From NCBI GenBank assembly GCA_034401795.1, contig CM067367.1, positions 49,275,363 through 49,339,362 on the forward strand: a stretch of 64,000 nt of DNA, in the 5' to 3' direction. The translations under genes and the position numbers were made by a program. The DNA is from Chaetoderma sp. LZ-2023a (taxonomy: Eukaryota > Mollusca > Caudofoveata > Chaetodermatida > Chaetodermatidae). The stretch's first letter is position 1. Every line of letters starts with the position of its first letter. The notes under the pieces are model-generated. The model had not been told where the DNA came from and did no database searches. It was given only the letters and a program-made list of their open reading frames with translations. Shown piece after piece: positions 25,346-37,332 of the stretch.

Positions 25346-25476
25346 TTATTAAATAGTAAAGACTAATGGGCAATTAAGCGCGTAAGACTAAATCGAGACA
25401 TTCATGACGCAATTGATTATGACGTCAAACTATACGTGTAGTTAATTATGACGTCATATAATTGACAGAAAAAATG
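25346..25476 (+). repeat. Solitary family A Q arm
   Basis: TTATTAAATAGTAAAGACTA, GCGTAAGACTAAATCGAGAC, ATTCATGACGCAATTGATTA and TTATGACGTCATATAATTGAC are present without core or P arm, directly downstream of the previous copy. Confidence 0.85.
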
Positions 25477-25479
25477 GAT

Positions 25480-26606
25480 ACATGAATTCGCTATCGATGA
25501 TTTCAAATGCAGTTATTTCCAACCCTGTGGTTGTGATTAACTCATTCCTCAATATTGCCGTGATAGCATATAGGATTATGCAATAGCGATTCGTTTTTGG
25601 CAACAAATGTTGCATTATGCAATTCCTGTGCAAAATATCGACGATTGTTGTGTTAGCTTTTTATGAAGATGCAATTACTGGCCAATTTAACTTGAGGGAA
25701 TATCGATTGCTGTCGCTGGGTGGCGGATCAATGCACATTGATAACAGATGCATTCATTTAATAATTGGGTTAACCCATGCTGTGAGATACGGGTTTCTGC
25801 TACTAGCCTTTTCTTATTGACATATGCGACCAGTTCGGTCGAACTGAAGGCTTGTTTTTCTTAGCCTCTACACGCGTTCCAATCCCACCATTTCAGTATG
25901 AAACCAGCGATACATAATCATCGCTTAGTTGATGAATGTTTTGAAGATGGTCTGATTAGAAGCCGGTGCTACCACAGCCTGTTAGGTCTTCCAATCATAA
26001 TTGTTTCGTGATGTACCGTATGATCTTTATTTTACAATGTACAATTCTCAAAATTTATTTGCCTGGCTTAAACGGACAACCAGCTTATTACACGTGCAAC
26101 ATGCTCTATTGGCTACACATTTTAGTGGTATTTCTTGTTGATGTTTTTGAAATAATTGGACCTAATATACCTCAGCTAAACTCTTTTGTAAAATTTCCAT
26201 GTGGTCGGCAAATGAGCTCATTGCACGCTAAGTTTCTCGCCTGCACGCGTGCGTGCGCGTGTCACGATTTAGTGCATGCTATTTGTTAGTCTGGACAGTT
26301 TTGGCAGGCAACCGATTAGGCTGCATATACATTGCAATCGATATTAATCTGGTTTGATTTCTGTTGAGAACGAGAAGACGAGATCCCGTGAAGTCAGGGT
26401 CCACAGTTGAGCCATCTGTAGTGGATGATCCATCTCCATCCAATGCTAATGATAGAGGAAGGTATAGGTGGTGTGTGACCGCCAGATCTTTGCGACTTTG
26501 GCCAATAATTTCCTAAGTTTACTTCAGTAATATCACGTGAAAATGAGACTGTTTGCACAGATTTCCAAATTAAAGCAGGTCTTAAAAGGAACGCATGAGT
26601 CCATTT
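25480..26606. other. Unassigned intronic DNA
   Basis: A 107-codon plus-strand frame (25966-26289) with a hydrophobic middle was considered, but it has no recognisable homology or splice context. Nothing else is seen. Confidence 0.4.
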
Positions 26607-26607
26607 C

Positions 26608-26766
26608 CTCATATGACGCGTATACTGAAGTCATAATCATGACGTCATGAATGATTCGATTAACGCCATCTTTACACGTTGTACGAATTGTATGTTTTTG
26701 CTATTTAATAAACATGCTGTTGAATATTTTGAAACTAATTTGACTAAGCGCTGTTGTTGCCATATA
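26608..26766 (-). repeat. Family A MITE, truncated (Q arm and left half-core)
   Basis: CATGACGTCATGAATGATTCG, TTGTACGAATTGTATGTTT, TTAATAAACATGCTGTTGAA and the half-core GAAACTAATTTGACTAAGCG. It stops near the palindrome centre (GTTGTTGCCATAT). Confidence 0.88.
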
Positions 26767-28525
26767 CCATAGGCTCAGTTGTGAACTAGCGAGATTTCAT
26801 ACCACGTGCCAATTGATCATGAACGTGAGCTTATCTGCCCTCAGTAAGCTGGCATGGATCAATTGTGGATCAAAGTTTCGATACATGTGGATAGTCTGCG
26901 GTGACCCAGATTCTGTCAGTTGAGCAATTTGAAATCACAAATTGACGGCTCTTTCCATGCTTAAGGTTGATTGTAAAATAGATTGGCAAGTCAAGACCAT
27001 GCCAGTTTTAAGAAAAACGCACGTGATTACTACAAGCTGATATAGAAGCGTGATTGGAGAGGTGACGATTACAAATACGATACGGTAGCTTGCATGGACA
27101 TTGAGACGACCTTTAACAATTAGGTTGAAGCAACTTCACGAGCACCATCCATATTCTCAACTGCTGTTTAGGAAAATCTGTTAGATATGAACGAACAACT
27201 GTTCCAATAGCAACAGAGAGCCCAAGCCAATAATCTATTCGAGAAAATATATCATATAGGCTTAATTGTTGCCGAACTCTTCTGTAAAGACACAGCGAAG
27301 CCGCTAAACGAAGGATATGGACACATCCTTGTCTGTCTTAGAACAAGGCAGTTGCAACAAAAGGGAGAGAACACATATTGTTAACGCAGTGATATCAGGA
27401 AAGGGCCATTACGTTTCAATACGTCGAGATGGGAAAAGTAGATGACCTGGTTAACTAATGAAGCAGTCTGTTTCTGACCGAGCCGGAGAGGCTCTCGCCG
27501 CGCTACAGAATTTATTTATTTGAGCAATCGAACAGCAATGCGTGGTCCAGGGTGCTAATTTGAATAAAATGATAATATGTATGGCATTACAGTTCAATGG
27601 ACAATATACAATGTGCATTACACCTAACAAGAAATGTGCTAGTATAGATTCACAGCCTATAGCATACTCAAGAAGCCTAGAATACACACAACTGGCAAAC
27701 GGTTCGCCTGCTTGCAGCTTAATTCAAGCATATATCAATAAGTCTGGTCAAAGTGGCCCGGTTTACATACCCCACATGACAACGGGAGGAAAACAATGTA
27801 TCTGTCAACTTGTAGGCAAATGCCCACTGCCCCATACTTTGCAATCGTACTAAATCCCAGGTAACAACATTGATTAGTTATAATGGCATAGCCCATATGG
27901 ATTATGCCTTGAAGCATATGAACATATACCTGAGGAGAACATATTTCAGGAACAGCACATCGTCAGGAAATCTGAGGGTTCTGAGCCCTCCAATGCTTTA
28001 AGCCGTCCATATTCTATTTCTGAAGATTGTGTAACGTAATTTCAATGATAAATATCATTTTAATTGATAATGTTCCATGACCTTCGAATGACAGTTTTAA
28101 ACACTCGAATTATGTTTTCCATTCTAGATACATCGGAATGACGTTTCACGTATCAGCTGCCATCATAATAACTTTTAAGTGTGCATCTAACTCAATGATT
28201 GTGTTGTAGACATTCATTAATAAGATAAAAGCCACACCTCACAATTATTGGCATACCATTATTATTTTCACGCAAATATGTTCTACGAATTATGGGTTTC
28301 TATGTCAGTAACGAGTCCCTTAGGTATATTCAAATTAGGGCCCCTTTTGGACAATCTTGCTCGAGACGCTGCGAAATATATGGAAGATCAATGCTAGTAA
28401 CTAATTGACCACTTTTGACTGCCTTAGTTAATGGATATGTACTGATAGATCACTGTCTAATACTATCTGTCTAGATGCATCTTGTAATTCCTTACCGTCT
28501 GAATTACTCTTTGCCGCAGTATCTC
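26767..28525. other. Unassigned intronic DNA
   Basis: No exon or repeat family recognised. Opposing short frames at 27451-27917 show no motif. Confidence 0.4.
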
Positions 28526-28528
28526 CTG

Positions 28529-28712
28529 AGAAATGTCCATTTGTAGACCAAGAGAAGACTATTTTTTGAAAATTTACAACTGGAAAGACTGGCTCGATAA
28601 CCGAGCCAGTCATTCCAGTAATACATGTTCAAGAATAGTCTTCTCTTGGTCTGCAAATGAACATTTGTTATGTGAAAATTGAATTTTTAAAAGAAATTGC
28701 AGGATTAAAGGG
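28529..28712. repeat. Family B foldback MITE
   Basis: AAATGTCCATTTGTAGACCAAG, AGAAGACTATTTTTTGAAAAT, GACTGGCTCGATAACCGAGCC and the inverse half TCTTCTCTTGGTCTGCAAAT, ending AAAGGGTTAAAAG. Confidence 0.9.
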
Positions 28713-29170
28713 TTAAAAGCATGGCTCAAGATATCTTGCATTATGAGATATGGATTTAGCTACATATCCACCATCCACAGATATTCTGTCCGGTAGGAAT
28801 TGATAATATCGTATTAACCTGATTATAGCATTCTATGTGTAAGAAAATGTACATATGATAGCAAGAAAACCTATTATATTCGACCTTGACCATACTCATC
28901 ATTGTGTGATATATCTTGTCTGTTATTACTGCAACCCATCGTTATTGGTTCATTGCGGACTTGTTTGTAGATGATTTAAATGCAATAATCTGCATCCCTG
29001 CGAGCAAATAGTACGAGATAAATGATATTGCTACGTAACTGAAGACGGACGTACGAATTGATTGTTAGTCATCAATAATCTAAATATCTTCCACTATGAT
29101 GTATGAGAGCAGTAGATTAACACGGTAACCATTAAAATGGTATTGTCCCTGTTTCAAGACAACTATACAG
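28713..29170. other. Unassigned intronic DNA
   Basis: No recognised feature. Confidence 0.4.
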
Positions 29171-29174
29171 GGCA

Positions 29175-29262
29175 GTTCTTACACATTTTGAAACTAATTC
29201 GACTGAAACATATTGCTGCAATAGCCAGCACCAGCTCCCAGTCGAATTAGATGACGAAAACT
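29175..29262. repeat. Family A MITE core, diverged
   Basis: ACATTTTGAAACTAATTCGACTG, TATTGCTGCAATAGCCAGCA and CAGTCGAATTAGATGACG. The right end is degraded. Confidence 0.75.
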
Positions 29263-29369
29263 CGACATGCTATTTTTATGGGAAAAAATACTTGTCGTTT
29301 CTGTCTTGTATGGTTAACGGGACAACGGTGCAAACCAATTCAATATCAACATGGCAGAGGAATATCATG

Positions 29370-29610
29370 TCGAATGGAGGGATTCATCTCTAGCTATACC
29401 ATGCTAATTTCTGGCTAGCTCCACCGATCCTTTTCGCGTGTCGGAACCGATTTGAAACTTTAAAACCAAGTTAACTATTCAGGTGAACTATTGCATATTT
29501 TAAAACTAATCTGATTGAAAGCTGTTTCAATACATGGCAGCAAATGTTCCCAAACAAACTATTCAGCAGAATGTTGATTAAATCGACAAAACCTGACAAC
29601 TTGTAGAGTG
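29370..29610 (+). repeat. Family A MITE, left portion
   Basis: Degenerate P arm (CTAGCTATACCATGCTAATT, CTGGCTAGCTCCACCGATCC) and a diverged core (TATTTTAAAACTAATCTGATTG to AACAAACTATTCAGCAGAAT), followed by a few bases of Q arm. Confidence 0.7.
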
Positions 29611-29634
29611 TACACCAACTAGCATTGTTGTCTG

Positions 29635-29751
29635 ATTGACTGATTGATTGATTGACCTATTGAGTTTGTATGACTGATTACTTCGTTAGGTGATGATGAC
29701 TGACTGATTTGATCGCTTGCTTGCTTGCTAGCTAGCTAGCTAGCTAGCTTT

Positions 29752-29815
<64 letters not shown>

Positions 29816-29885
29816 ATTGATTGATTGATTGATTCCCTTCGTTCATTGACTTATTTATTTATTCATTCATTCATTCGTCCATTGG
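29635..29885. repeat. Compound tetranucleotide array (GATT)n/(GCTT)n/(GCTA)n/(ATTC)n
   Basis: GATT, GCTT, GCTA, GCTT, GATT, TTTA and ATTC blocks follow one another for about 250 bp. It lies between two family A fragments. Confidence 0.95.
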
Positions 29886-29907
29886 TTGATTAATAGGTTG
29901 GTTGATG

Positions 29908-30128
29908 GAAGCAACAGCGACCAGACAAATTAGTTTCAAAATATTCAACAAAGTGCATACTAAGTTGTAAAGACATACAATTCGTACAACTTGATGGACT
30001 ATTAAGCGTTTATGACGGACCTAGATACATCTTTCCTAAAGTAATTGATTGTGGCGTCAACCTACATGTGACGTAATTCATTATGACATCATATAATTGA
30101 CTGACAACAAATTGGATTTATCTATTAA
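29908..30128 (+). repeat. Family A MITE, right half
   Basis: It starts in the core stem (GCAACAGCGACCAGACAAAT), continues to ATATTCAACAAAG and a good Q arm (CATACAATTCGTACAACTTG, ATGGACTATTAAGCGTTTAT, CATGTGACGTAATTCATTAT). Confidence 0.88.
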
Positions 30129-30935
30129 TATCCGAATTATCGCATCACATTATTAAACATTAGAATAAACAAGATCTAACGAGTTCAGAATGAGATTTAC
30201 TAAATTAGGTTGATTTCGCTATCACATGGAAACCAGTTTAAAACTCTGTGTATCATATAGTCCGCTGTCATGATATTGCCAAACGTGTGTATCAAATACT
30301 GTGCGCTAAGTACAGATGAAAATGTTGCCAAATTTTTTATTTTTGCGCTCTATCTATCTCCTCCGGCACCGAATTCCACTACACTCAACATTCAATATCA
30401 CACTACACTAGTAAACAACTTATTATACTAAACGCATGATATGCGGTCGGCACCGCCTGTCTGCCAGCCTCTTTGGAATAAAAACAGACAAACATACATA
30501 CAGACAAAGAGGCAGACAGACATGTGGTGCCGACCGCAAATCATATGTTATATTTCCTGGAATAAGGTAGAATTACCAAATATGGCTCATCAATTCATAT
30601 TGTGTCTGGTTAAAGGAAATTTGAGTTTCAGGTCAATGTGTCAAATATCGAGGTCACGAAGTGCATTCACGTATACGTATTTACTCCATAAGGCTGGAAA
30701 CCAAAAAGGGCGAATCGTCAAATTTGGCAAATCCAGTTATATTTCGTTTATCTAAGATGGCTCTGAGGTTGAGGTAATATTGTCAAATATCTGGCTCAAG
30801 GGCTCACTCAGTGCTTTAGCAACACGGAGAAAGAAGGCACGAGTTAGCAACTTAGCACCACTACGAGTGCGGTCTAGTGTATTTCTGTATTGCTGCTACC
30901 GTGTGTATTTAATCATTCCATTCTTCTCTTTGCAG
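30129..30935. other. Intronic DNA upstream of the second EF-hand exon
   Basis: A 104-codon open frame (30441-30755) has no recognised domain. The pyrimidine tract TTCCATTCTTCTCTTTGCAG at 30916-30935 is a strong acceptor for the next exon. Confidence 0.45.
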
Positions 30936-31018
30936 GCGATGGAAGGATATCGACGGAAGAGTTCCTAACGAAAAGTCCACACTCTATCGCTGACACGACG
31001 AGAAAAAGAAAAAGTAAT
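30936..31018 (+). CDS. Putative exon completing the second EF-hand loop
   Basis: After the acceptor TTCTTCTCTTTGCAG, the exon enters in phase 1 and completes DRDGDGRISTEE, a canonical 12-residue EF-hand loop (Asp1, Asp3, Asp5, Gly6, Ser9, Glu12), followed by FLTKSPHSIADTTRKRKS. The exit is uncertain. AAT|GTAATA (31019) would end the exon in phase 0, AAAAA|GTAATG (31014) would end it in phase 1, and with no splice the frame runs to TGA at 31091-31093. I give the phase-0 end because the exon at 48629 begins in phase 0. Identity beyond an EF-hand protein is unknown. Confidence 0.7.
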
Positions 31019-31094
31019 GTAATAAACAATGCAAAAGAGCAGCACCAAATATACCTATTTAATTTAGTTGGACATTTCTTGATTATTCCCTGAT

Positions 31095-31165
31095 AATGCG
31101 GGTTACTGGGCAAGTACTGGACCAATACCGAGCCAATATGGTCCGGTATTGTTTCAGTATCGGCC
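31095..31165. repeat. CCAATATTGG-type repeat, copy 2
   Basis: TTACTGGGCAAGTACTGGACC, AATACCGAGCCAATATGGTC and CGGTATTG form short near-palindromes. It is the reverse-complement relative of 8872-8965. Confidence 0.5.
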
Positions 31166-31564
31166 AGAGACCTGCGTTATAATGATAAGCAATGGCGCTA
31201 TACGATGTGTTCTACCATAGTTAGCATGGACCTACTATCTTTGTTAGTTGTAATAGCCATATATGGTATTCAAGCTCACTACCAAATAGTTAAGTTTATA
31301 TTAACTGCGTGTAAATTTAAAGAGCTTATGAATTTGAAGGAAAACACATGTACATCCTCATTCAATGGTGAAATATCTTGCCCCAATATGTAACATAGTA
31401 TGTATAACACTACGTGATGGTGCGCTTAGATAAGAAATTGTCAACGATATTATTTTCAGAAGTCGTCTATCCGAATGGAGCGAAACTCGAAATCTTATAA
31501 ATTGGTAAATTAGACTGGCATATAACAGTACTCGGAGCATTCATTTCTGCTTGTCCTGATATCT
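31166..31564. other. Unassigned DNA
   Basis: Nothing recognised before the TTC tract. Confidence 0.4.
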
Positions 31565-31609
31565 TTTTCTTCTTCTTCTTCTTCTTCTTCTTCTTCTTCT
31601 TCTTCTTCC
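31565..31609. repeat. (TTC)n microsatellite
   Basis: About 14 TTC units immediately upstream of the 5'-truncated LINE. Confidence 0.95.
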
Positions 31610-31621
31610 TCATCATCGCTC

Positions 31622-32819
31622 GGAAATTGCAGGCCAATACCTTTAGGCTGCAAGTCACCAGAGTTAAGACATGTGAAAAGCTTTAGACGGCAGATTCATA
31701 TTGTAATGGAAAAGTCCCCATTACCGGAGTTTGTGGACACCCCTTACATAGGAAGGTCCCATAGACTATTTATAAGTACGGACGAGATTGTCTGTTTTAA
31801 ATGTGCACGGAAAGGACATCGTCAACGCTTTTGCCCATTGAATGACATTCACGACAATTCGGTGGGTCATGATAACTTTAACAACAATGTTGCGGACGAG
31901 CCGGTCAACAGTAAAAATCGTGACGTCATACCGAATTCCGATCTTGTGCTAAATGATAACAATTTTCCACAAACACTGTCACAAGGAAACGATAAACCAG
32001 TTGATAAAGACAGTAAATCGTCACCTAAGAAATCACCTCAGAATAAACGTCGTAAGACTCAGCTTTCCAATCGTTATAACGTCTTGAGCGATGATTTAAT
32101 TGTCACTGATCCTGAAACCGATAATGAGGCGGACATTACCAGCGCACCGTCGGATAATTCCACTGGTGTAGATGATGCTACTTCAATGGACCAGGCTACT
32201 CAGCAAAACTCGGCTCTGTTCACAGATAAACCTGGTAATTCCAACAGGGCGGCCAATGGGGACTGCAGTCACTGTCATTCAAATTCACCGTGAATCGGAA
32301 ATACACGACCCTGTTCTATTATCTGACGAGGGATGTGTAGCTGAAAAACTGTTATGTCGACACAAGAAATTCTAAGTGAACTCGATGTAAATATCTCCTT
32401 GGCGAAAGCAACCAGTGTTAATAATGCATCTATAGTTTTCAAACCTGGACATGATCCTTGTAATTCGGACAGGCTTGGAATAGAAGCAGGTGGAATGCCG
32501 CCTTTATCACAAGGTGAACTGCTGGACGAGGACAGCAGCGACGCTGATAGCATGTCTATTGGTTCAGAACTTTCGGACATAACAGATTATATTGATTCAA
32601 GGGAGGTAATGCCCTCTCTTGAAGATGTGAAACTATTTATAGAAAGTGTAAAATATAGTAAAAAGGTAATAGATAAATGCAAAGCCTTTCAACCCAACTT
32701 AAAATTACTGATACATCCATCAGCTGATACGATTGAAGAAACAATCTGGCTTAGAAACTGCGTTCAAGTCTCGTGTCACCAAAATAGTCACTAAGCTACA
32801 CCATAGCTTACGGAATTAA
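31622..32819 (+). pseudogene. LINE ORF1 (C-terminal part)
   Basis: The frame, open across the truncation, reads IPLGCKSPELRHVKSFRRQ, then STDEIVCFKCARKGHRQRFC, containing a C-x2-C-x4-H-x4-C zinc knuckle. This is the layout of Tx1-type ORF1 C-termini (nucleic-acid binding, RNP assembly). A long acidic and polar segment follows. The frame meets TGA at 32291 and TGA at 32324, then reopens in the same frame (32354-32794) with a helical segment including VKLFIESVKYSKKVIDKCK. The last residues appear to shift frame. The N-terminal part is missing. Confidence 0.75.
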
Positions 32820-32927
32820 TTGTATCCGCCTATGGTCAATCTATTAACGAACTTGAATACAGTTTCTTTTCTACACCAAACAATTATGGGTATCTTTGTT
32901 CTAAGATTTATTCAATTATTTTTAATT

Positions 32928-35900
32928 ATGACTTCCCTCTCAATTGTTACACTAAATACGAGGGGTTGTCGTGACTCTTTTAAAAGATTTCGTATTTTTA
33001 ATGAACTTCGCAAAGATTTATATGCCGATATTGTGTTTCTCCAGGATAATCACACAATTCAGCCGGATGAGTCGTTATGGCGACTTATATGGAGAGGTCA
33101 AGCTGTCCTTTCACATTTTAATACAAATACAGCTGGTGTTGCTATAATATTTAAACCCAAGTTAAATGTAAATATCATTGAAACGATCACAGTTGCTCAT
33201 GGAAGAATCCTACATGTCACAGCAAACATACATGGCACCTATTTTTATTTGATTAATGTTTACAATCCCACGGATTCTCATGACAAATTGAAATGCATAG
33301 ATATGCTAAAAACTCATATTTCCACATTGTCCGCACCATATCCTATAATATTAGGTTAACTGTACACTTGATTGTGAGTTAGATAGAACATCAGCAACAG
33401 AACCACATCCTCCAGCTGCGGATGCGTTTAAATCTGTAATTACAAGCAATAGTCTTACTGATGCATATCGCTGCCTCTATCCACAACCTGAAATTTTCAC
33501 CTGGCACAGGTCCGATGGGACTGCATCCAGACTTGATCGTTTCTACATTCATAGTAATTTTGGACTGTTTTTAAGCAGTTGTTCCATAATTCATTGCACC
33601 AATTCTGACCATGATTATGTTAAAGCAATAATTCAGCTTAAAAGTGTAAAACGGAAAAGCGCATATTGGTGCATGAATACCGCTGTGTTGAGTGAAAGAA
33701 ACTATGTGCTTTTAATTAATGATTTCTGGCATGGTTGGCAAGGAAAAAAAATGTGATTTTGAATGTCTACAGGATTGGTGGGAATTGGCCAAAAAGCATA
33801 TATGTATTTTATCACAGCGTTATTCCCGAGAACGAGCTGTCCTTTTCCGTGAGCGACGATCAGACTTACAAGCTGAAATTGATCAGTTATCGGTCAAAAT
33901 TCCAAAAACAAATGAATTATTAGAGGTAATTAACCAAAAGCAATCTGGATTAACAACTCTCCTCAAAGAGCAAAATAGGGTTGCTTGGATTCGATCGCGA
34001 TTCCATCATATAAATGAATCAGATAGACCTACTACATATCTTTTTAACTTTGAGAATAAACGTGTGATGAATAAAACTATTTCACAGTTGAAGATCCCGA
34101 CCGGTGAAATGGTTAATTCTGATACGGATATTCTGAGCCACGCCTCTGATTTCTATGGTGAATTATATGCGAAGTCCAGCTCATGCAAAGTGTCTGAAAA
34201 CCTGCTTTTATCAGATCTTCCTAATCTAAGTGAGCTTTCCAGAATTGAGTTAGATCGGGCCCTGAGTTTACCAGAGCTTATTGAAGCTGTTAACCATCTC
34301 ATTAACAACAAAGCTCCTGGAATTGATGGACTACCATCGGAATTTTACAAAACCTTTTGGGAAACTATCGGTTCTGATCTTCTTGATGTTTTTAATGAAT
34401 CAATTGAAGACATGTTATTACCTACTTCATGCAGGCGAGCGATTGTGACATTATTACCTAAAAAAGGTGATTTAACCAGTTTAAAGAACTGGAGACCTGT
34501 ATCGCTTTTATGTGTAGATTTGAAAATATTTTCCAAGGCCTTGTATAATCGTATACGTACAGTACTCGCAGAAATTATTCACATAGACCAAAGCTATTGT
34601 GTACCAGGATGTAAGATCTCCAATAACATTAGGTTGATAACAGACGTCGTCGAGTATTCAAATTTCATGTCGTTACCTCTTGGTGTTGTATCCCTAGATC
34701 AGGAGAAGGCGTTTGATAGGGTAAGTCACCAGTATTTATTGAATACCTTGCACGCATTTGGCTTTGGTGATTTTTTTGTTAAATGCATTCAGCCTCTTTA
34801 CAATGACACTTCGTGTTTACTGAAAATAAATAATTTGTTATCTATGCCTGTTTCTTTTAACCGTGGTATCGGACAGGGTTGCTTCCTATCAGGCGCTTTG
34901 TACAGTATCTGTATCGAACCATTGTTAGCTAAGATGCGCTCAAATAACTGACTGAGGGGAGTGGCCCTGCCTGATATCTCGGGTGAAAGGGTTTCTTGCT
35001 TAGCTTATGCTCATGATATAACCGCCGTGTGTACATGTAATGATGATTTTATTAAATTGCGAGATTTGATACATGTATATGAGTCTGCTTCCAACGCGAA
35101 AATTAACCACTTAACGTCAGAAGGCTTTTGGGTTGGTTCCTGGAAAGGGCGTATTGACAAGCCTTTGGGGTTAAAATGGAATAGCAATGGATTACAGATT
35201 CTCGGTGTTTATATTGGAAATTCTTTGGATTTTTGTAAACAAAATTGGGAAAATCTTGAAAATGAAATCAGCACACAACTTCTTAACTGGCTCCCGTTAT
35301 CAAAAGCCCTATCGTTTAGAGGTAGGATTACTATTACTAATCTGCTTGCTGCTTCTAAGCTTTGGCATAGGTTAGCTGTTATCGATGTCCCTGGTAATAT
35401 TTTAAATGCTATTAAAAAACTGTTAATTAGCTTCATCTGGTCTGGAAAGCACTGGCTTCCCAAAGAGTTACTGTTTCTGCCTTTAGACAAAGGTGGGCAA
35501 GGACTCGTGCATTTAGAACCTCGGATACGGACATTCCGTATTCAGTATGCACAATCCTTTATGAACTAATTCGCTTTTCATCCGTGTTTCAGCTTTAGCA
35601 GCTACTTTCTCAAGCAGGGACATAATCTGAATTACGATTATCAGATTTTCTCTATTCAATTGGATGTAAAGATGATTCGTGTTATACCTATCTTTTATAA
35701 GAGTGTGCTCAATTCTTGGTTTTTCTTCAATGTTATGAGAACATCGCCTCCAAGCTGTATGAACCACTGTTTCGGAATCCTTTGATCAAGAATATGTCCA
35801 CTGGATTTACTTTTTGCTACGAAGATTTTATAAGTGCGAATGCTACCATTCTAGCTGATATTTTGGTAAATGATAAACAAATTGCACTTGAAGACGTACT

Positions 35901-36751
35901 CCTTAAAATTGGCAACATGTCTCGACGATTGCTTCAAATAAACTTGAACACTCTATGTGATAGCAAACCCAATGCATTGTTTGAGCTATTAGATCGACCT
36001 ATTGACATTCCCAGGTCAGTATACAATTATGAATTATCATGCAATATTAATGATGACTCGGTTTTTACTGTATTGATACCATCTCTTTGCAAGAAGGAAC
36101 TGCACAAGATGTTACTCAATGATTTCACATAATACCAAAAGTAACATATGGAGAGATCTACTTTCTCTAAATATTGATTTTACAGATAATTGTCTCTGTT
36201 TTTATGAATATCCGTGTACGTACTACGAAGGAGATTTGTCATGGAAGGCTTTCCATGGGGCACTCAACACTGGTGTTTTTCTATATAAGGCCGGATATTG
36301 TATTAATGATAAATGTGTTTACTGTGGCGATCGTGAAGATTTAGCACATCTTTTTATAACATGTTCACGTCTCCAACCACTTTTGTGTGCTGTTAGACGA
36401 GCAGTTCTATTTTTAACACTGGCTGATGAATTTAAGCCTGAGAATTATGTCAAAGGCTTTCCATGCCCCCATTGTGCGTCTAAATCTGCACGTAAGATTA
36501 AACATCGTATATGCAAATGGATCATGGCAAACGCTAAAATGGCTACCTATGTAACGCGGCAGCGTCTACTGGATGGCAATGGTCAGACGGACGCCCTTCG
36601 AGAATGTATTTCTCGACTTCGAGCTCGTGTGACTATCGAATTTAAATACCACCAGCTAAATGGGTCACTAGAAAACTGTACAATTTGTTGGGCAATTGAC
36701 AACTTCGTCTGTAGTACTGAAGACGGTATTTCAACATTTAATGGTATTTAG
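32928..36751 (+). pseudogene. LINE ORF2: endonuclease / reverse transcriptase, disrupted
   Basis: The start MTSLSIVTLNTRG is typical of an AP-like endonuclease. The usual QETH catalytic Glu is Asp here (LQDNH), and the GGDFN motif is lost to a deletion of about 8 bases at 33354. The RT domain is 33719-35100: APGIDGLPSEFYKTFW, LLPKKGDLTSLKNWRPVSLL, SLDQEKAFDRVSH, then GIGQGCFLSGALYS. A TGA at 34949 interrupts the frame, which continues unchanged into SCLAYAHDITAV. There the YADD box is YAHD (codon CAT at 35012), so the first catalytic Asp is lost. Further stops or shifts occur near 33745 (A8 run), 35567 and 36120. The C-terminus has CVYCGDREDLAHLFITC, a C-x2-C...H-x4-C zinc-finger-like end usual for Tx1 elements. 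Confidence 0.9.
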
Positions 36752-37066
36752 CTATACCTTTCAGTATTAATTTGCCCCCATTCATCAATTAAAATTTCAA
36801 TGATTGATGACTGATGATTTTGATGACTGAATCCCATTGATGTTTTTATACGGATTGGATTGTTGTTTTTACAAAATTGACGTAGATCTGTGATATATTG
36901 ACATATTTGTTATTCTTCATAAATACAATGTTTGTTTAAATGATACTCAGACTGATTCAGGAATATATTTATATTGTCCAAGACCTGTTTTTAAAAATAA
37001 TTTATAAGTGATGTATTAAATTAAAGCGTTTTTTATGAATCCAAAATAAAATACATGAAAAGTCTT

Positions 37067-37136
37067 CTTCATCATCATCATCATCATCATCTTCTTCTTT
37101 TTCCTCTTCTCCTCCGCCTCCTCCACATCATCATCA

Positions 37137-37201
<65 letters not shown>

Positions 37202-37259
37202 CTGCGATCTATCGCAGATTATTGTTTTTACTCAGGATCTTTCTTATTATTATTATTAC

Positions 37260-37323
<64 letters not shown>

Positions 37324-37332
37324 GTTATTATT
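37067..37332. repeat. (ATC)n/(ATT)n compound microsatellite, two blocks
   Basis: ATC and CTT units, then ATT at 37138-37199, a 46-bp unique spacer containing the palindrome ATCTGCGATCTATCGCAGAT, then ATT again to 37332. It follows the LINE 3' end and may have grown from its tail. Confidence 0.95.

Larger units (their letters stand above)
31615..37054 (+). mobile_element. Tx1/L1-like non-LTR retrotransposon, 5' truncated and inactivated
   Basis: The order is ORF1 C-terminal part with a CCHC knuckle, ORF2 with AP-type endonuclease, reverse transcriptase and C-terminal cysteine-histidine domain, then a 3' UTR of about 300 bp ending near an AATAAA (37046) and an ATC/ATT microsatellite. The 5' end is cut within ORF1 next to the TTC tract. 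It lies in the same orientation as the host exons. Confidence 0.85.

Noticed and set aside
25966-26289. 107-codon frame with hydrophobic centre
   Set aside because: No recognisable family, no convincing splice sites, and its length is within chance expectation for the window.
31019-31093. Extension of the second EF-hand exon to TGA at 31091
   Set aside because: Not excluded, but the tail (QIYLFNLVGHFLIIP) looks non-coding and two GT donors precede it, so I preferred a spliced end.
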